Of a stretch of 41,916 nucleotides of DNA, positions 1 to 10,437 are shown piece after piece. Both the position numbers and the translations under genes were made by a program. Position 1 is the first letter of the stretch. Each line of letters begins with the position of its first letter. The stretch is from Hypsibius dujardini (lineage: Eukaryota; Tardigrada; Eutardigrada; Parachela; Hypsibiidae). The stretch lies in assembly GCA_001579985.1 (NCBI GenBank), contig LRSR01007559.1, positions 1-41,916 on the forward strand, written 5' to 3'. Below the pieces are notes generated by a model. That model saw only the letters and a list, made by a program, of their open reading frames with translations, was not told where the DNA came from and searched no databases.

Positions 1-53
1 CCGCTGACCGACGACTATAATTCGACGCAACGTTTTAGGCAGGAAAGCTGCAG

Positions 54-3000
54 ACAACACTCTCTAAAATCGAGCCGACTGAAGAAACCAAATCCAAAAA
101 GCCAAAACGACCAAAGCACTTGAGGAAGATGCGATGCCAGCACAGCAAAACGCAGGACGCCATTATCCATGGGATCGAAGAGAAGGCTCCGCCGATCCGC
201 TACCCGGAGACCTTCCTGGAAGCCCGCGAAGAACTGATGAAACTCCGCGAAAAAGCATGGCGAATGTCCGTTCATCGTCACGCCCGGAAATTGGAAGAAC
301 AACAGGCGCAACTGCAGCTTGATCGAGCCGAACGGGAAAAAGAGGTGAAAAAAATCACCCATCCAATCATCGAAAAACCGGCGCGCAAGGGTCCGTGCAA
401 TAACGCGAGCCACCTTTCGGTTAGTACCCTGCCGGCCAACACGACCGTCGCCCATCCGAAGCAGCCTGTCCAAAGTCTTTCTATGGAACCGGGAGCTATG
501 GTCGTTCCAGAGGGAAGCAAACCCTTTTCGTGGCCGAAGAACAGACGGGAAGCATTCCGCGCGTATTTCGCGAAACATTTGCTGCGTCTGAAAGCGACCC
601 TGGTCTTTAAGCATCGTCTGGCTCATGCTAATAAGGACCCGCTGTTTGATCGGTGGGGGAGACCGCTGAAAACGGAAATTCCGCTGTTTGACGCGAGGAA
701 TCCTTATCTGGTAAAAATTATCCGCAACCTGATGCGGACCAAAATGGGCTTTCGCTTCAAGTACGAGACGAGGGCGGAGGAGGTTTTGACAAACTTCCCA
801 TTCGTCGAGTACCAGACGTACCGGAAGTTTCCCGTGCAGCGCAAGTCCATGCATGACAGGATGAAGCATTATATCAGGATTAAAAAGCTGTACCGCGGAC
901 AGCGACTTTTCAAAATGCAGACTCCGTAAGTGCTGCCTTGATTTGACTCACACGGAATGGGGGGCGGGGTTATTGGTCACAGCTTTCCGGCTCAATTATT
1001 TTCAAATTCTGAGCAAAAAAATTCACATTTTTTATACATAACTTTGGGTTATAAAAACGCAAAGGTACTTCGCTTTGGCGGGAGTTATACTGTATAGTTA
1101 AATTTGCACTAACGTTTTCTGTTGTCTCAATGTTTCGCAATAAAATTAGAAGCTTTCGGGAAATTCCATCATCCAAAGTTTGATTTATTTTCAAGGGAAA
1201 TAGCGCTGAGTTTTCTTTACTGAGAATGGCTGTCTTGCTCGTCTGGTTCGCCTACCCCATGATTGACAGCTGCACCTAATCAGCAAACAGTTGGATTTAA
1301 AACTGATTTTTTTTAAACTCATGTATGTACCAATAACATTTACTTAGCCTTCCTTACAGTAGCATCATTTCCGCAATGGACAGTAGTTATAATTATTTTG
1401 ATTTTTGTCGTGTTTTTCTAAAAGGCATAATTGCTACAGTTACGTATACCTGTATTACAATTAGGTGTATTAGTGTTCAGTTAAGTCCAATATCTGAGGC
1501 TTTCCAGTCAGTGAGATTAATTGAGAAGTCCCTCTATGGATTTCAGATTGCGGTGGTACAAGAGTATTAAGAAGAACTCCCTCGAAACGCCCTTCGACTT
1601 TCAGCTGTATTCCGACGCTTTGGAAAAATTCAAGCGTTTGTCAAAAAATCAAAATGAACATGAAAGTACGTGAAAAATCAATTTTTACCATGCATTTTTT
1701 AAAGCTCGCCTGACAGCGGATTCTGTTAAAGAAAATGAGGATGATCCCGGTGAATCATACCATCAGTTTGGTTTGTATGAGGTGGTCTGTGACCACCTCA
1801 AAGTTCCACCATTCAAAAGCTTCCAAGACCAGCTAGCGAACGTTATTGCCGGTGAATCGCACACGATTCAACTCGCCAATGCCAACTTGACCGACGCTCA
1901 AATTCGTCCAATCGCGATGTCTATTATGGTATAAAAGCATATTTGCTTAAAGTTTGTCCCATAAAATTAAGTGATAGCAAAAACTTCAATTGCTCAAGTT
2001 TTAAAAGTTTGTCATTAAAGTTTTGTTAGTTTAGTTCTTTTAGTGATATTTTCAGTCTTGTTTTGGACGCAGTTAGTTCACTAATGCCTTTTTTTCCAAC
2101 TAATAATTTTTAAACTACTATAAGACTATTAGTTTATTTAATTGAAAATACTTAAACCAATAAATTAGTTACTAAAAATGATGGCTTAGCTTTAATTAGG
2201 TTTAGGTTTTTTTGGTCTAGTCATTCCTAAAAAATTCAGCACAAAATGTAACTTGGCTGTGTTTAGCTGAGTGAACTGGTAGATCATTTGGACGTCAGCG
2301 GAAACCTTTTGGGGCCCCTCGGAGGTCGTTACATCGCTGGAATCTGTGGTCACACCGGTAACTTAACGGAACTAGTAAGATTTCATTGCTTTACGACATT
2401 TTTTAAGAACATATCAAATTTTCAACGACGATTATACGTTGAAATCACCGCAGAATGCATCCAATCAGCAATTCGATGCTACTGGGGCGGAGCTGTTCTA
2501 CAAATGTCTCCGACGACCGTACTGTAGAATCACTAAGCTCTGGCTGAGTAACTGTGACTTTGGCGCGGAATGTGCAAAGTACATTGCCGGGATCATTATG
2601 GTGAGCCGACTCTCCCCCGAAATAGGTTACCATATGGGCACATGTAATTAGCAACGCACGATTCCTTGCAGGAGAACAAAAGTCTGGTGATCTTGGACGT
2701 GAGTAAAAACAAGCTAGCCAACGTGGGGAACAACGATATGATCGGCCTTGCTATTGGTAAGATATCTACAGTAAATGAAACAAAAGTATGTAAGACGTCA
2801 TCTAGAGAAGGCCATTACCAGAATTTTGTTTTCTAGATTAAACAACTATAATTTTTTTGAAAGCTGAAGAAAAAATATGCTGAGTGTTCAATGTAACTTT
2901 GTTTTAAATGTGTGTCTACGACCGGTTCCTATTAAGGGCGTCAATAAACTATCTGTATATACACACGTACCGTGTCCACTAAATTTTGCTCCTGCCTTTA

Positions 3001-5012
3001 AATGAAAATTGCTCCGCTCCCCGTGCAGGTAGAAAAGTAGGTCACCACTCATTCGACAGAGAATTCATTTCTCTGTTGTTAAATGTCACAATATTTTGGT
3101 GAAACAACGGTGCGTTGACATTTTTCGGCCTTGCGCCAGAACAACCGAACTTAGGAACTGTGCTTTATATCCCACACCAGTCATAGAAAATGAATCGTAA
3201 GATATTGCTGGATTGCTTTTTTAGTATGGTATCAGGTAAATAAATGTGAGAAATCTTTTGACTGATTGATTTTACAGGAAATTCGTTGGCCCAAAGTTTG
3301 TATGAAAGCAGCGCCAGCCGTTTCTTCAGACCCCACTAAAGACGAGGACGTAATTTTGCAAGTTCTGTGAGGGTGGAATTCTTGTCTTAAATTTTAGTGT
3401 GGAATTCCCTCAATTCTCTATCCAACTCAGCCTGTATTTTTCAAATTAAGGACCATCCACCCAAGTTTCAGGGAAGACAACTTTACCTGTGTCATTTTAT
3501 TAAATTCGGTGTCTTCAGATTTAATTTTTTTGAGATACATTTTGACTCTAAAACTTGTATTTATCATTCAAAAAAGCAAAAAATTGGCTCTGTGTTTCTA
3601 TTAAAGAAACCGAAAAAGTTATTTTACAAATAGTGTGGAACATTTGAATAAAATCGGTATTATGGACTTTCGGAAGTTTGAGTGTTCTGGAGCAAAGACG
3701 ATAAAACGTCAAGAAACCGTCGTTTTATCAGAATCTGTCAACACTGAACGACAGAGAAATGAATTCTCTGTCGAATGAATGGTGATTTATTTTCCCACCT
3801 GCACGGGAAGCAGAGCAGTGTTCATTTGAAGGTAGGAGAAAAGTGAAGTGGACACACAATTTCATCCAACCAGAACGAAACCGCAACGCGAAGGAAAAAT
3901 GTAGAACAAATCTAGTTTCTTCAAGCTGTGAAACTGATGTTTTAACTTCAACTCCAAAAAAGGGTGGGAATCTGGAACATTTTATTTATTCTTTAATTCA
4001 CGATTTGAGTTAAATTGCAACTAACATGATAAAGTATTTCTTAGGGCACTGGACACAAATAGTTTTCTCATGCTTTCACTAATTGCTATACGAAGCCCCT
4101 ACGTCATACCCATTTAAAAACAATATAATTTAAATATATGTGTATATATATATATAATGTATGTATATTATTATTTATATATAATAATACGTGATAGAGC
4201 TGATAACACGAACTGCTTTGAATAAATTAACTTTTGTTTGTGAAGCGGAAAATACTGTCATTCGGGATCTGGACTTGTCGCACAACGGATTCAGCGAAAA
4301 GGCTTCACTGCTCATTTTTACTGGAGCTACAGTAAGCGCAAGGTTGTGCGCGAAAGTTTGATATTTTGGTTACGCACTCATCAAATTTTCAGGCGAATAC
4401 TTGCTTGGAGGTGTTGAATTTCTCCCACAACCACGTCGGAGAAAACGGCTGCAAAGGCGTCATGAAGATGTTGGAAGCCTCGGACCACATTCGCAGTCTT
4501 AATTTAGAACACTGCTTTCTGACTGATCTCGGGCTGAAACGAGTCGGCATGGGAATCGAAAAAAACGTGGGCAGTATTGAACGGCTCATTGTGAGTAAAT
4601 TGACCGTAAAAAACTCAAACGCAACATGAAAAACTTCATCACTCCAATTTTTTCTCAGCTCCGGGATAACCCAATCAGTGGAGTCGGCGCCAATTACATT
4701 CTCAAAGCCGCTGCGACAAAAGAAAAGCTGAAGCATGTAGACCTTTCAGTGAGTTAACTAATTGGAATTGTATTTATATTTTAAATAGACTATGCAATAT
4801 CCTTGTTGTGTTTTGAATAGCTTTGTCCAGTTAACGCGGCGTTCGTGGCCGCAGTCACGAAAGTAGTTGCGGAACGGGAGGAAACGTTCATCGACCATAC
4901 CGGTGACAAGCCCTCACAACCGCTGCTGCCGAAATACGAGATTGACTTTGAAGCGATTGCCCTTGAGAAAGCGAAAGCTGATGTGGCAAAGAAAGCCAAG
5001 AAGAAGAAATAG
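54..5012 (+). CDS. RNI-type leucine-rich-repeat protein, LRRC74-like, 5' partial
   Basis: Ten exons: 54-925, 1547-1665, 1717-1928, 2267-2374, 2454-2600, 2672-2756, 4246-4331, 4393-4590, 4659-4748, 4821-5012 (TAG). All phases agree (2,1,0,0,0,1,0,0,0) and donors are GT. The joined frame gives about 702 residues. Exon 1 encodes a basic, charged, probably helical region. From exon 3 on come about eight ribonuclease-inhibitor-like repeats, for example HLDVSGNLLGPLGG, KLWLSNCDFGAECAKYIAGI, DLDLSHNGFSEKA, VLNFSHNHVGENGCKGV and LILRDNPISGVGANYIL. The tail is lysine-rich (KAKADVAKKAKKKK). LRR proteins of this kind are binding scaffolds; LRRC74 or DRC5/TCTE1-like proteins are the nearest types I can name, but the family is not settled. 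The frame is open upstream to a TAG at 36-38, and CTGCAG at 48-53 is a phase-0 acceptor, so earlier exons probably lie outside the window. ATG 129 is the first methionine here. Confidence 0.85.
926..1546 (+). other. Intron 1 of the LRR gene
   Basis: It starts with a strong GTAAGT donor at 926 and ends with TTTCAG at 1546. The TAA at 927-929 lies inside the donor, so an ORF finder will wrongly end the gene there. No RNA gene or element was seen inside. Confidence 0.8.
2970..3856. mobile_element. Foldback or non-autonomous DNA transposon in LRR intron 6
   Basis: The left arm (2970 to about 3085) and right arm (about 3742-3856) are imperfect reverse complements over more than 110 bp. They share the segments GTGTCCACT, CCGTGCAGGT and TTCGACAGAGAATTCATTTC. 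The interior codes for nothing recognisable. The element lies wholly inside intron 6 (2757-4245), which explains why this intron is about 1.5 kb while most others in the gene are 50-80 bp. I could not find a clean target site duplication, so the superfamily is open. Confidence 0.75.
4132..4192. repeat. AT microsatellite
   Basis: This is an impure (TA)n and (TAT)n tract in LRR intron 6, between the foldback element and exon 7. It is a simple repeat. Confidence 0.7.
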
Positions 5013-5152
5013 AGCTTCAGTTGGCGGGCAGCGAGATAGCCTTTGTTGGATGGAACGAAAAATGTTCTAACATGAATTCTTAATTACCCGAATTTCAATT
5101 TAAATGAATTTTGAATTAAGCCTATTTTAAATTAATAATTCTTTGCTGTTTA

Positions 5153-5253
5153 CAGCCGTGGCACAATTTCTCGACAAAAACGTTATTCGGAACACGTGTT
5201 ATTATGCCGGTGTTCCGATTAACGTTTTTCGTTGAGAAATCGTGCCACAGCTG
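5153..5253. mobile_element. Tc1/mariner-type MITE (101-bp hairpin)
   Basis: The two halves (5153-5195 and 5210-5253) are near-perfect reverse complements, with TIRs beginning CAGCYGTGGCAC. The hairpin is flanked by TA at 5151-5152 and 5254-5255, the target duplication of Tc1/mariner elements. The loop contains the palindrome AACACGTGTT. It lies between the LRR stop codon and a candidate poly(A) signal, so it may be transcribed as part of that 3' UTR. Confidence 0.7.
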
Positions 5254-5293
5254 TACATGTAATACAAGCCGGAGCACATTGCCGACGTTCGCA

Positions 5294-5299
5294 AATAAA
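5294..5299 (+). terminator. Candidate poly(A) signal of the LRR gene
   Basis: AATAAA lies 282 bp after the LRR stop codon, on the right strand and just downstream of the hairpin at 5153-5253. The assignment rests on position only. Confidence 0.35.
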
Positions 5300-5564
5300 C
5301 TAACTGAGTCGGATTCCATAATTGGCTGATAAAGTATTCGAACTTCAGAAGTCCTAATAGTATAAATTTTTGAACACGCTACTTCACAGGTGACGCTATG
5401 GATGACATCAAATGACAAAAAGGCATATCAAAATTGATTTGATTTGATTTAATTTTGGGAGTTATTTGACTATTTAATTTTAACTTAATTTTGATTTAAC
5501 GGGACTATGAATATTTTAATTTCTCACTACTTTGGCACGTGCTTCTTTTGTAGTTGTACAGTGC

Positions 5565-5650
5565 TTCAGAGGCGTAAGCGAGGAGGGGGGGAGGGGCACC
5601 AGGGTAAATGCCCCCTCAATTGACTCAGGCCGCTGACGGGGGGAGGGCGA
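5565..5650. mobile_element. hAT-like transposon terminus (fossil)
   Basis: The segment CAGAGGCGTAAGCGAGGAGG followed by G-rich and CCCC-rich runs resembles the CAGxGGCGTAGC..GGGGG ends common in hAT elements. No matching opposite end was found nearby, so it is at most a fragment. The rest of 5300-5870 holds no gene that I can see. Confidence 0.35.
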
Positions 5651-5659
5651 ATTTTAATT

Positions 5660-5665
5660 TTTATT
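5660..5665 (-). terminator. Candidate poly(A) signal of the GH45 gene
   Basis: TTTATT on the plus strand reads AATAAA on the minus strand, about 210 bp after the GH45 stop. The assignment rests on position only. Confidence 0.3.
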
Positions 5666-5873
5666 CATAAGAAAATTGGATCCCCCGGCCTAACTGAACA
5701 TCTCAGTATGTGACTGATGAAAGGTATTAAGATGTTAAGACATCGGTCGACATAATATTTATCCTGATTGCCGAACTTGCAGTACAAACACATCAAACAC
5801 TTTAAAACTAGAAAGGTAAGTCACATGAAAATATATTAAGCATAGCAAAAGGAACGATAATTATGAGAAGAAA

Positions 5874-7838
5874 TCATCCATTACGGACACACTGCGTTCG
5901 CGCTTCTAATTCAGCCGGGCAGGCAACTTTAGCGAACTTCATGGTGGGATTGTCCGCGCCCATGAACCAGTCGAAACGGAATAGGCAACCGGCTTGAATC
6001 GCAGCGGGGAGTCCGAAGCAGGCTTGACGGCTTGTGACCCCGCCGTAAGTTTGTCCCCACACTGGTGTCGGTAAGCCCCATTGGGAGGTGCAACCGTCAA
6101 ACAGGCCGACTCCACTTCCAGGCATTTGCAGGTCAAAGTGATTCTCCCCGAGATCGCCCCCTGTATAAATTGAATAATATATTCAGACCGATGTCATCAT
6201 GTCTTGACTATCGTAGCCGAATACCAATGCCTATGGCCTCCTTAAGAAACGAATATCGAGACAAAGCAAGAATCAGCCTTTTTCGAGAATTATTTTCTAA
6301 ACTTGAATTTAATTTGAAAGCAGACAGTGCAAAGTGGTTTAATTAACTGTTTTAAAATACCCGATTGAATTGCATTTTTCAATGATTTATTACTACTCAA
6401 ATCAGATAAAATAATTTATGACATTCTTGATGGGATCTAATGTTATTTGAAATTAATTCAAATATTAATTCAACATTATATTTTTATTCGAATTGAATGA
6501 TCGATAAATGAAACTATCGAGTTTCGGCGGATTAAAACTTTCTTATGCATCAGAATTCAGTTCATTTATAAGCGGTAATTATATGTAATAAATAACATTA
6601 AATTAGAATCAAGCATAGAATTTAAATCATATGCACGTGTTATTTTAATTTCCTAAAAAATCCATTATTTAAACTAATTAACAATTTCAAAGGCAATCAA
6701 GAATTTTGCCGAAAAAGTTAACTCAACAGAATTAACATTTGTAGTTTAGTTACCGACCTTTTAAATTTGATAATGATAATTTTGTAACAGTGGGTGACCA
6801 ATCAACCAGTTTACGGTACCTGTGTTAGTAACTTGCACAATCAATGATTTTCCCACTACCGGTCCGCTCGTGAAGTCCAACTTGTAACAGCCACAGCACC
6901 ACCCGTTCTCACTGGATCCCTTAATATTTGCCGCGGCGAATCCATACGCCAGATTGTTGTTAATTGCCCAAGGTTGGTTATCATTACACGTGTAAGCCTG
7001 CTTATTATTGGCATTGCAGCCACTAACTGCGTTCGGGTCACTCAGCTTCGTCACCCCGTTAGCCTGACAAGTCTTAACCGGCGACGAAACCGGTGCCTTA
7101 CCCGGCCACGCACAGCTCGGCTTACAGCAGTCCCAATACCGAGTCGTTTTCCCATCCATCGTCGGTCCAATGGGCGTCACACCCGTGGGTGTGACGACGG
7201 CACCGTCAACAACTCCACACACCATCGTGTTGTCACTGGTCTTGAAGGCGTCAGCCTTCGACACGGATCCCAGCTTCATGAAACACGTCCCACCCGCGTA
7301 GGAAGTCCAGGTGAAGTGAGTACATCCCGAGGTACTCGCACAATATCCCCCGCATTGGTCGCTCGAGATGCGAACACTACTCAAGTCGTTCCCCACAAAG
7401 TCGCATCCAAAAGCCCAGTTCCCATTCCACTGGATCGTGTCAACGACCCCACAGACCATGGAGGAATCGGTGGTGGCGAAAGCGTCTGCCTTGGAGCCTT
7501 GGCCTTGTTTCATGAAGCACGTCCCGCCATTCCATGTCGTCCAGGTGAAGTGACTGCATCCTGGAGTCCCGGCACAACGACCCCCGCACTGGTCGCCAGG
7601 GATGGTGGCCTGACTCAAATCTCCACCGTTAAAGTCACACGCGAAAGCCCAGTTACCGTTCCATTGGATGGCGGATCCACCGTGTATCATCATTAAAAGG
7701 CATATCACGAGGACAGTTCGCCATCCTGAAGCTGCCTCGTTCGGCTGAAAAGGAAGTTTTAAATTGATATAATTGGTAAAACAAAAACAGAAACAGCTGT
7801 GTTAGCGCGGAAATACTTACTGCAGCAAAGGAGAACAT
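5874..7838 (-). CDS. Secreted GH45 endoglucanase with two PAN/Apple-like domains
   Basis: Exons complement(7821..7838), complement(6820..7744), complement(5874..6160); phases 0 and 1; 409 residues. Residues 1-31 form a signal peptide (hydrophobic core [10 protein letters not shown], likely cut after GGSA). Two tandem about 77-residue modules follow (32-108 and 109-186), each with six cysteines and the pattern W.GNWAF.CDF.G.DLS..DQCGG.CA...GC.HFTW. They look like PAN_4-type domains. A Thr/Pro/Gly linker (187-205) leads to the GH45 domain. [14 protein letters not shown] carries the nucleophile Asp211 of the GH45 signature, and HFDLQMPG carries the acid Asp324. The C-terminal CFRFDWF-type region (seen here as [14 protein letters not shown]) is complete. 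GH45 enzymes hydrolyse internal beta-1,4-glucosidic bonds of cellulose. The role of the PAN-like pair is unknown; carbohydrate or protein binding is inferred. Both catalytic residues are present, so the gene looks functional. Animal GH45 genes are often ascribed to ancient horizontal transfer; the introns show adaptation to the host. Confidence 0.92.
6161..6819 (-). other. GH45 intron 2
   Basis: This 659-bp AT-rich intron has a GTACCG donor and a TTATACAG acceptor. It separates the TNTG strand from the [11 protein letters not shown] segment that carries the second catalytic Asp. No element was recognised inside. Confidence 0.85.
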
Positions 7839-7902
7839 TTTGGGATGTGTGTTTTGATGAAAAATGTTCTCAATTGCTGTTCGCCAGAAAAAATGCAGGA
7901 AG

Positions 7903-7912
7903 AATATATAAA
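7903..7912 (-). promoter_or_regulatory. Possible TATA box of the GH45 gene
   Basis: A TATATA-containing stretch lies about 65 bp upstream of the GH45 start codon on the minus strand. A second ATATATATAT run lies at about 7967-7978. The position is reasonable for a core promoter, but AT-rich DNA is common here. Confidence 0.25.
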
Positions 7913-7919
7913 AAAGGGT

Positions 7920-8593
7920 TATATTTTGCAATGCGTTTGTTAATCTTACTACAGCCAGACATTCATCCATATATATATCTCTCAGGAAGTTTACTGCATC
8001 TCGCACATGAGGGGGTGACGTCAGCGCCGGCCTTGACTTCGAGAAAACGTAAGCAAGTGATCTGATTCTCCGAACGCAGCAACTTGAATGCCGTTCAAGC
8101 GATGCTTCAAATGAAATAAACCTGTATTCGAGCAGGGGATTTGACGTGATTCCTTTACGGTGAACGACCTTAAGTGAGATAGATTACATGAGCACGTCGG
8201 TGGTAAGTTTTTACGACTGCTGCCGGACGAAAGGGGGTAATTTCGGATATTGCCCAACGTCAGCAGATAAAATTTTACGGTTTCAGTGAGAACTCTGGAA
8301 GTATTCCTAATTGAGGAAATCAAAGATAAACCGCTGCATTGAATTCCACCATCAACTTAGGAGTTCTCGAATAATGTATTTAATTCAATTATGTTTTCTC
8401 TCTTTTTGCTAGTTAATGGGATAAATTGGCATTGATCAGGACTGAACGAAACATTTCATTTTCCAGACATAACTATCACTGGTCCCAATACCGTAGCGCC
8501 GTTCCAAAATTATTGACCCATTACACTGATGATCATGTCACATGCAGGATCGTTTAAAAGCTATTTTTAAGACAACAGCCACACATCCCTTGA
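7920..8593. other. Intergenic, no gene seen
   Basis: This is upstream DNA of the GH45 gene. ORFs here are short, lack splice support and encode no recognisable domain. Confidence 0.5.
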
Positions 8594-8638
8594 GTGAAAC
8601 TTTATGGTAATCCCAAACTCAAATTAAAAGCTGATAAC

Positions 8639-9074
8639 ATGAGTAAAGTGCTATGGGATAGACAGACAAACAATACTCAGCGAATGCAGATTACAACTTT
8701 TGAAAAAAAATTACAAGTTGAACCAAAAAAATTTAAACCAGGAGAGAAAGAAATAATTAGAGAAACTGCTACTATTTACGACGGAAGAAGAGCCGAAGGA
8801 TGAGAGAGTCCTGAACAAACGGATATGGCCGTGGCCCAGGAGAGAAGTCCAAACTATTCCTTCTCCAGATCTGAAAGTGGGTCTAAAAGTTGAAACGCTG
8901 GGCGTCCGTTTCCTAGCCATCAAACGGAAATGGCGGTGTGTCAGGGGAGAAGTTGAGGTTATCGCCGTGCAAAATGGACGCAGCAAGGCCGCGCAAGACC
9001 CATGGTCGCTTAGTCCGGTAATCGGCTGTTTTGAGACCTTCAATTTTGTCAAGCCGGATCTGCCCGTTACTTGA
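8639..9074 (+). pseudogene. Unrecognised coding-like segment with a frame change
   Basis: An ORF from ATG 8639 to 8803 encodes a lysine-rich peptide starting MSKVLWDRQTNNTQ. A second frame, open from about 8752 to a stop at 9074, encodes a basic segment with TEEEPKDERVLNKRIWPWP and VRFLAIKRKWRCVRGEVEVI. The overlap near 8790 suggests one broken gene or an exon pair whose junction I cannot place. No family was recognised. It could also be chance. Confidence 0.2.
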
Positions 9075-9119
9075 ACATTCCAAGTAACTGCAAATAACGA
9101 GGAGCCAAATGCAATAAAG

Positions 9120-9766
9120 CTATTCAAATCCACATTGTTTGTAAATGGCCTGTCGGTCGGTCCACCAGCTCCTCAAACGATGATCTATCCATTTGTCTGC
9201 CTGTTTGCCTGAGCTTTTAGTCATGTCATCAAACTTTGCCAATGTGAGACCCTCAGCAGCATAATCGGCACAAATCTTCGGCAACAGCAGCGCATAACGT
9301 CCGATCCAGTCTCGTTGATCCTCCCTCGGATACAACCAAGAAATCATCTAGACTACTTGTCAAGATGTCGTCCGTTAGATCAATCTCCAGTTGCGCAATC
9401 GAAACAGCAAGCATGAGTTGTGTCGGCAATCCAGAGAGCCGTTGTTGGCCGCCCAACGTCAAAAGAGTGAAGCGTGCCTTCACACAATTCAGGGTGCTCT
9501 AGTGAGGGAAGACCGGCACGTTGTTGGTTTTGGTCATCCCATATTCCAGTTTTAGTCCTCCACAGAAGAATGTGCTGGACCTCAGCGCAGTGCACCCCGA
9601 TGCGATGGATCGCCACGGCAATCTGCCGGGACAAATCGCACTGGCCGCCGTGGTAGTTGATGGCCCTCCCATGCTCTTCCATGAGGTCTTTCCGACGGGA
9701 GTTCTCCAGGTTGCCTATCTCTTCTTTTGCGGTCCGCTCGCAGGTGAATTAGATTGATTACCACTC
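9120..9766 (-). pseudogene. Unrecognised coding-like region in two frames
   Basis: An ATG ORF at complement(9120..9347) encodes 75 residues (MISWLYPREDQRDWIGRYAL...). An overlapping ORF at complement(9380..9682) encodes 100 residues containing MEEHGRAINYHGGQCDLS. Base composition is more GC-rich than the flanks, which hints at old coding sequence such as a decayed mobile-element ORF. No catalytic motif was identified, and the plus strand also stays open over 9521-9757, so the strand is uncertain. Confidence 0.2.
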
Positions 9767-9898
9767 TGTTGACGTCTTCTCGGCTGACGGGACACTTCCA
9801 TTACTGGCAAGTTCTGAAAGAAAGTCCACAAACACACACATGCATTTAATGGGCTGAGTTCGAGCGATCTAAAACTTTCAAGGAATCTTCCCCCACGC

Positions 9899-9943
9899 AA
9901 AAAGAAGAAGAAGAAGAAGAAGAACAAGAACAACAACAAAACG
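9899..9943. repeat. GAA/CAA microsatellite
   Basis: A (GAA)n run passes into (CAA)n. It is a simple repeat; the poly-Phe ORF on the opposite strand is an artefact of it. Confidence 0.85.
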
Positions 9944-10437
9944 CATTTGATAGATACCTTCAAAGTTTGCAGGGGTCGGTAGGTCACACTATCGGAAGTG
10001 ATCCTTCATGTCCTCCCGAGAAACCCATTTAATATCCGTCGAATTGGGCATTTCCTCCTTCTTCGCTCAGAAAACTGATCTTTATGCGGTTAAAGCATCC
10101 TCAGCAGGTATTGTGATCTGATTTGAAGGCATTTGTTGCGCCGGTAAACATCACATCGCGCTTCAAAAAGAGCTCGAAGAACGTAAATGCTTGAACCATT
10201 GAATCGTAAATGTTTGCACCACGCCAAGTGCAGATTTTGACCCTTTGGCGCTAGAGAATTTCACAAAGCACTGCTCTGGTAAGCCATCTGTTTGGAAAAT
10301 GAGTCATTCCAGTCTGTTTCATCATATTCCACACTACAAAATTTCGTTCCAAGTCCATTCCAAACGGGTTGGAAATGCAGGAACGGATAATATTCTATTG
10401 TCTTCTTCCCCATTTTTGAAGTATTTTGACCGGCACG

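Noticed and set aside
15-869. 284-codon minus-strand ORF
   Set aside because: It is antisense to exon 1 of the LRR gene, rich in Phe/Leu/Arg as expected of a shadow frame, and has no domain or splice context; the plus strand joins in phase to nine further exons.
5939-6136. Minus-strand ORF overlapping the GH45 last exon
   Set aside because: It is in the wrong frame; the exon frame fixed by the phase-1 junction contains the GH45 C-terminal motifs.
6974-7696. 240-codon plus-strand ORF
   Set aside because: It is the complement of the GH45 exon with its repeated modules; the minus strand has the signature motifs.
7653-8006. 117-codon minus-strand ORF before the GH45 gene
   Set aside because: It overlaps the signal-peptide exon in another frame and crosses a good splice acceptor; no domain.
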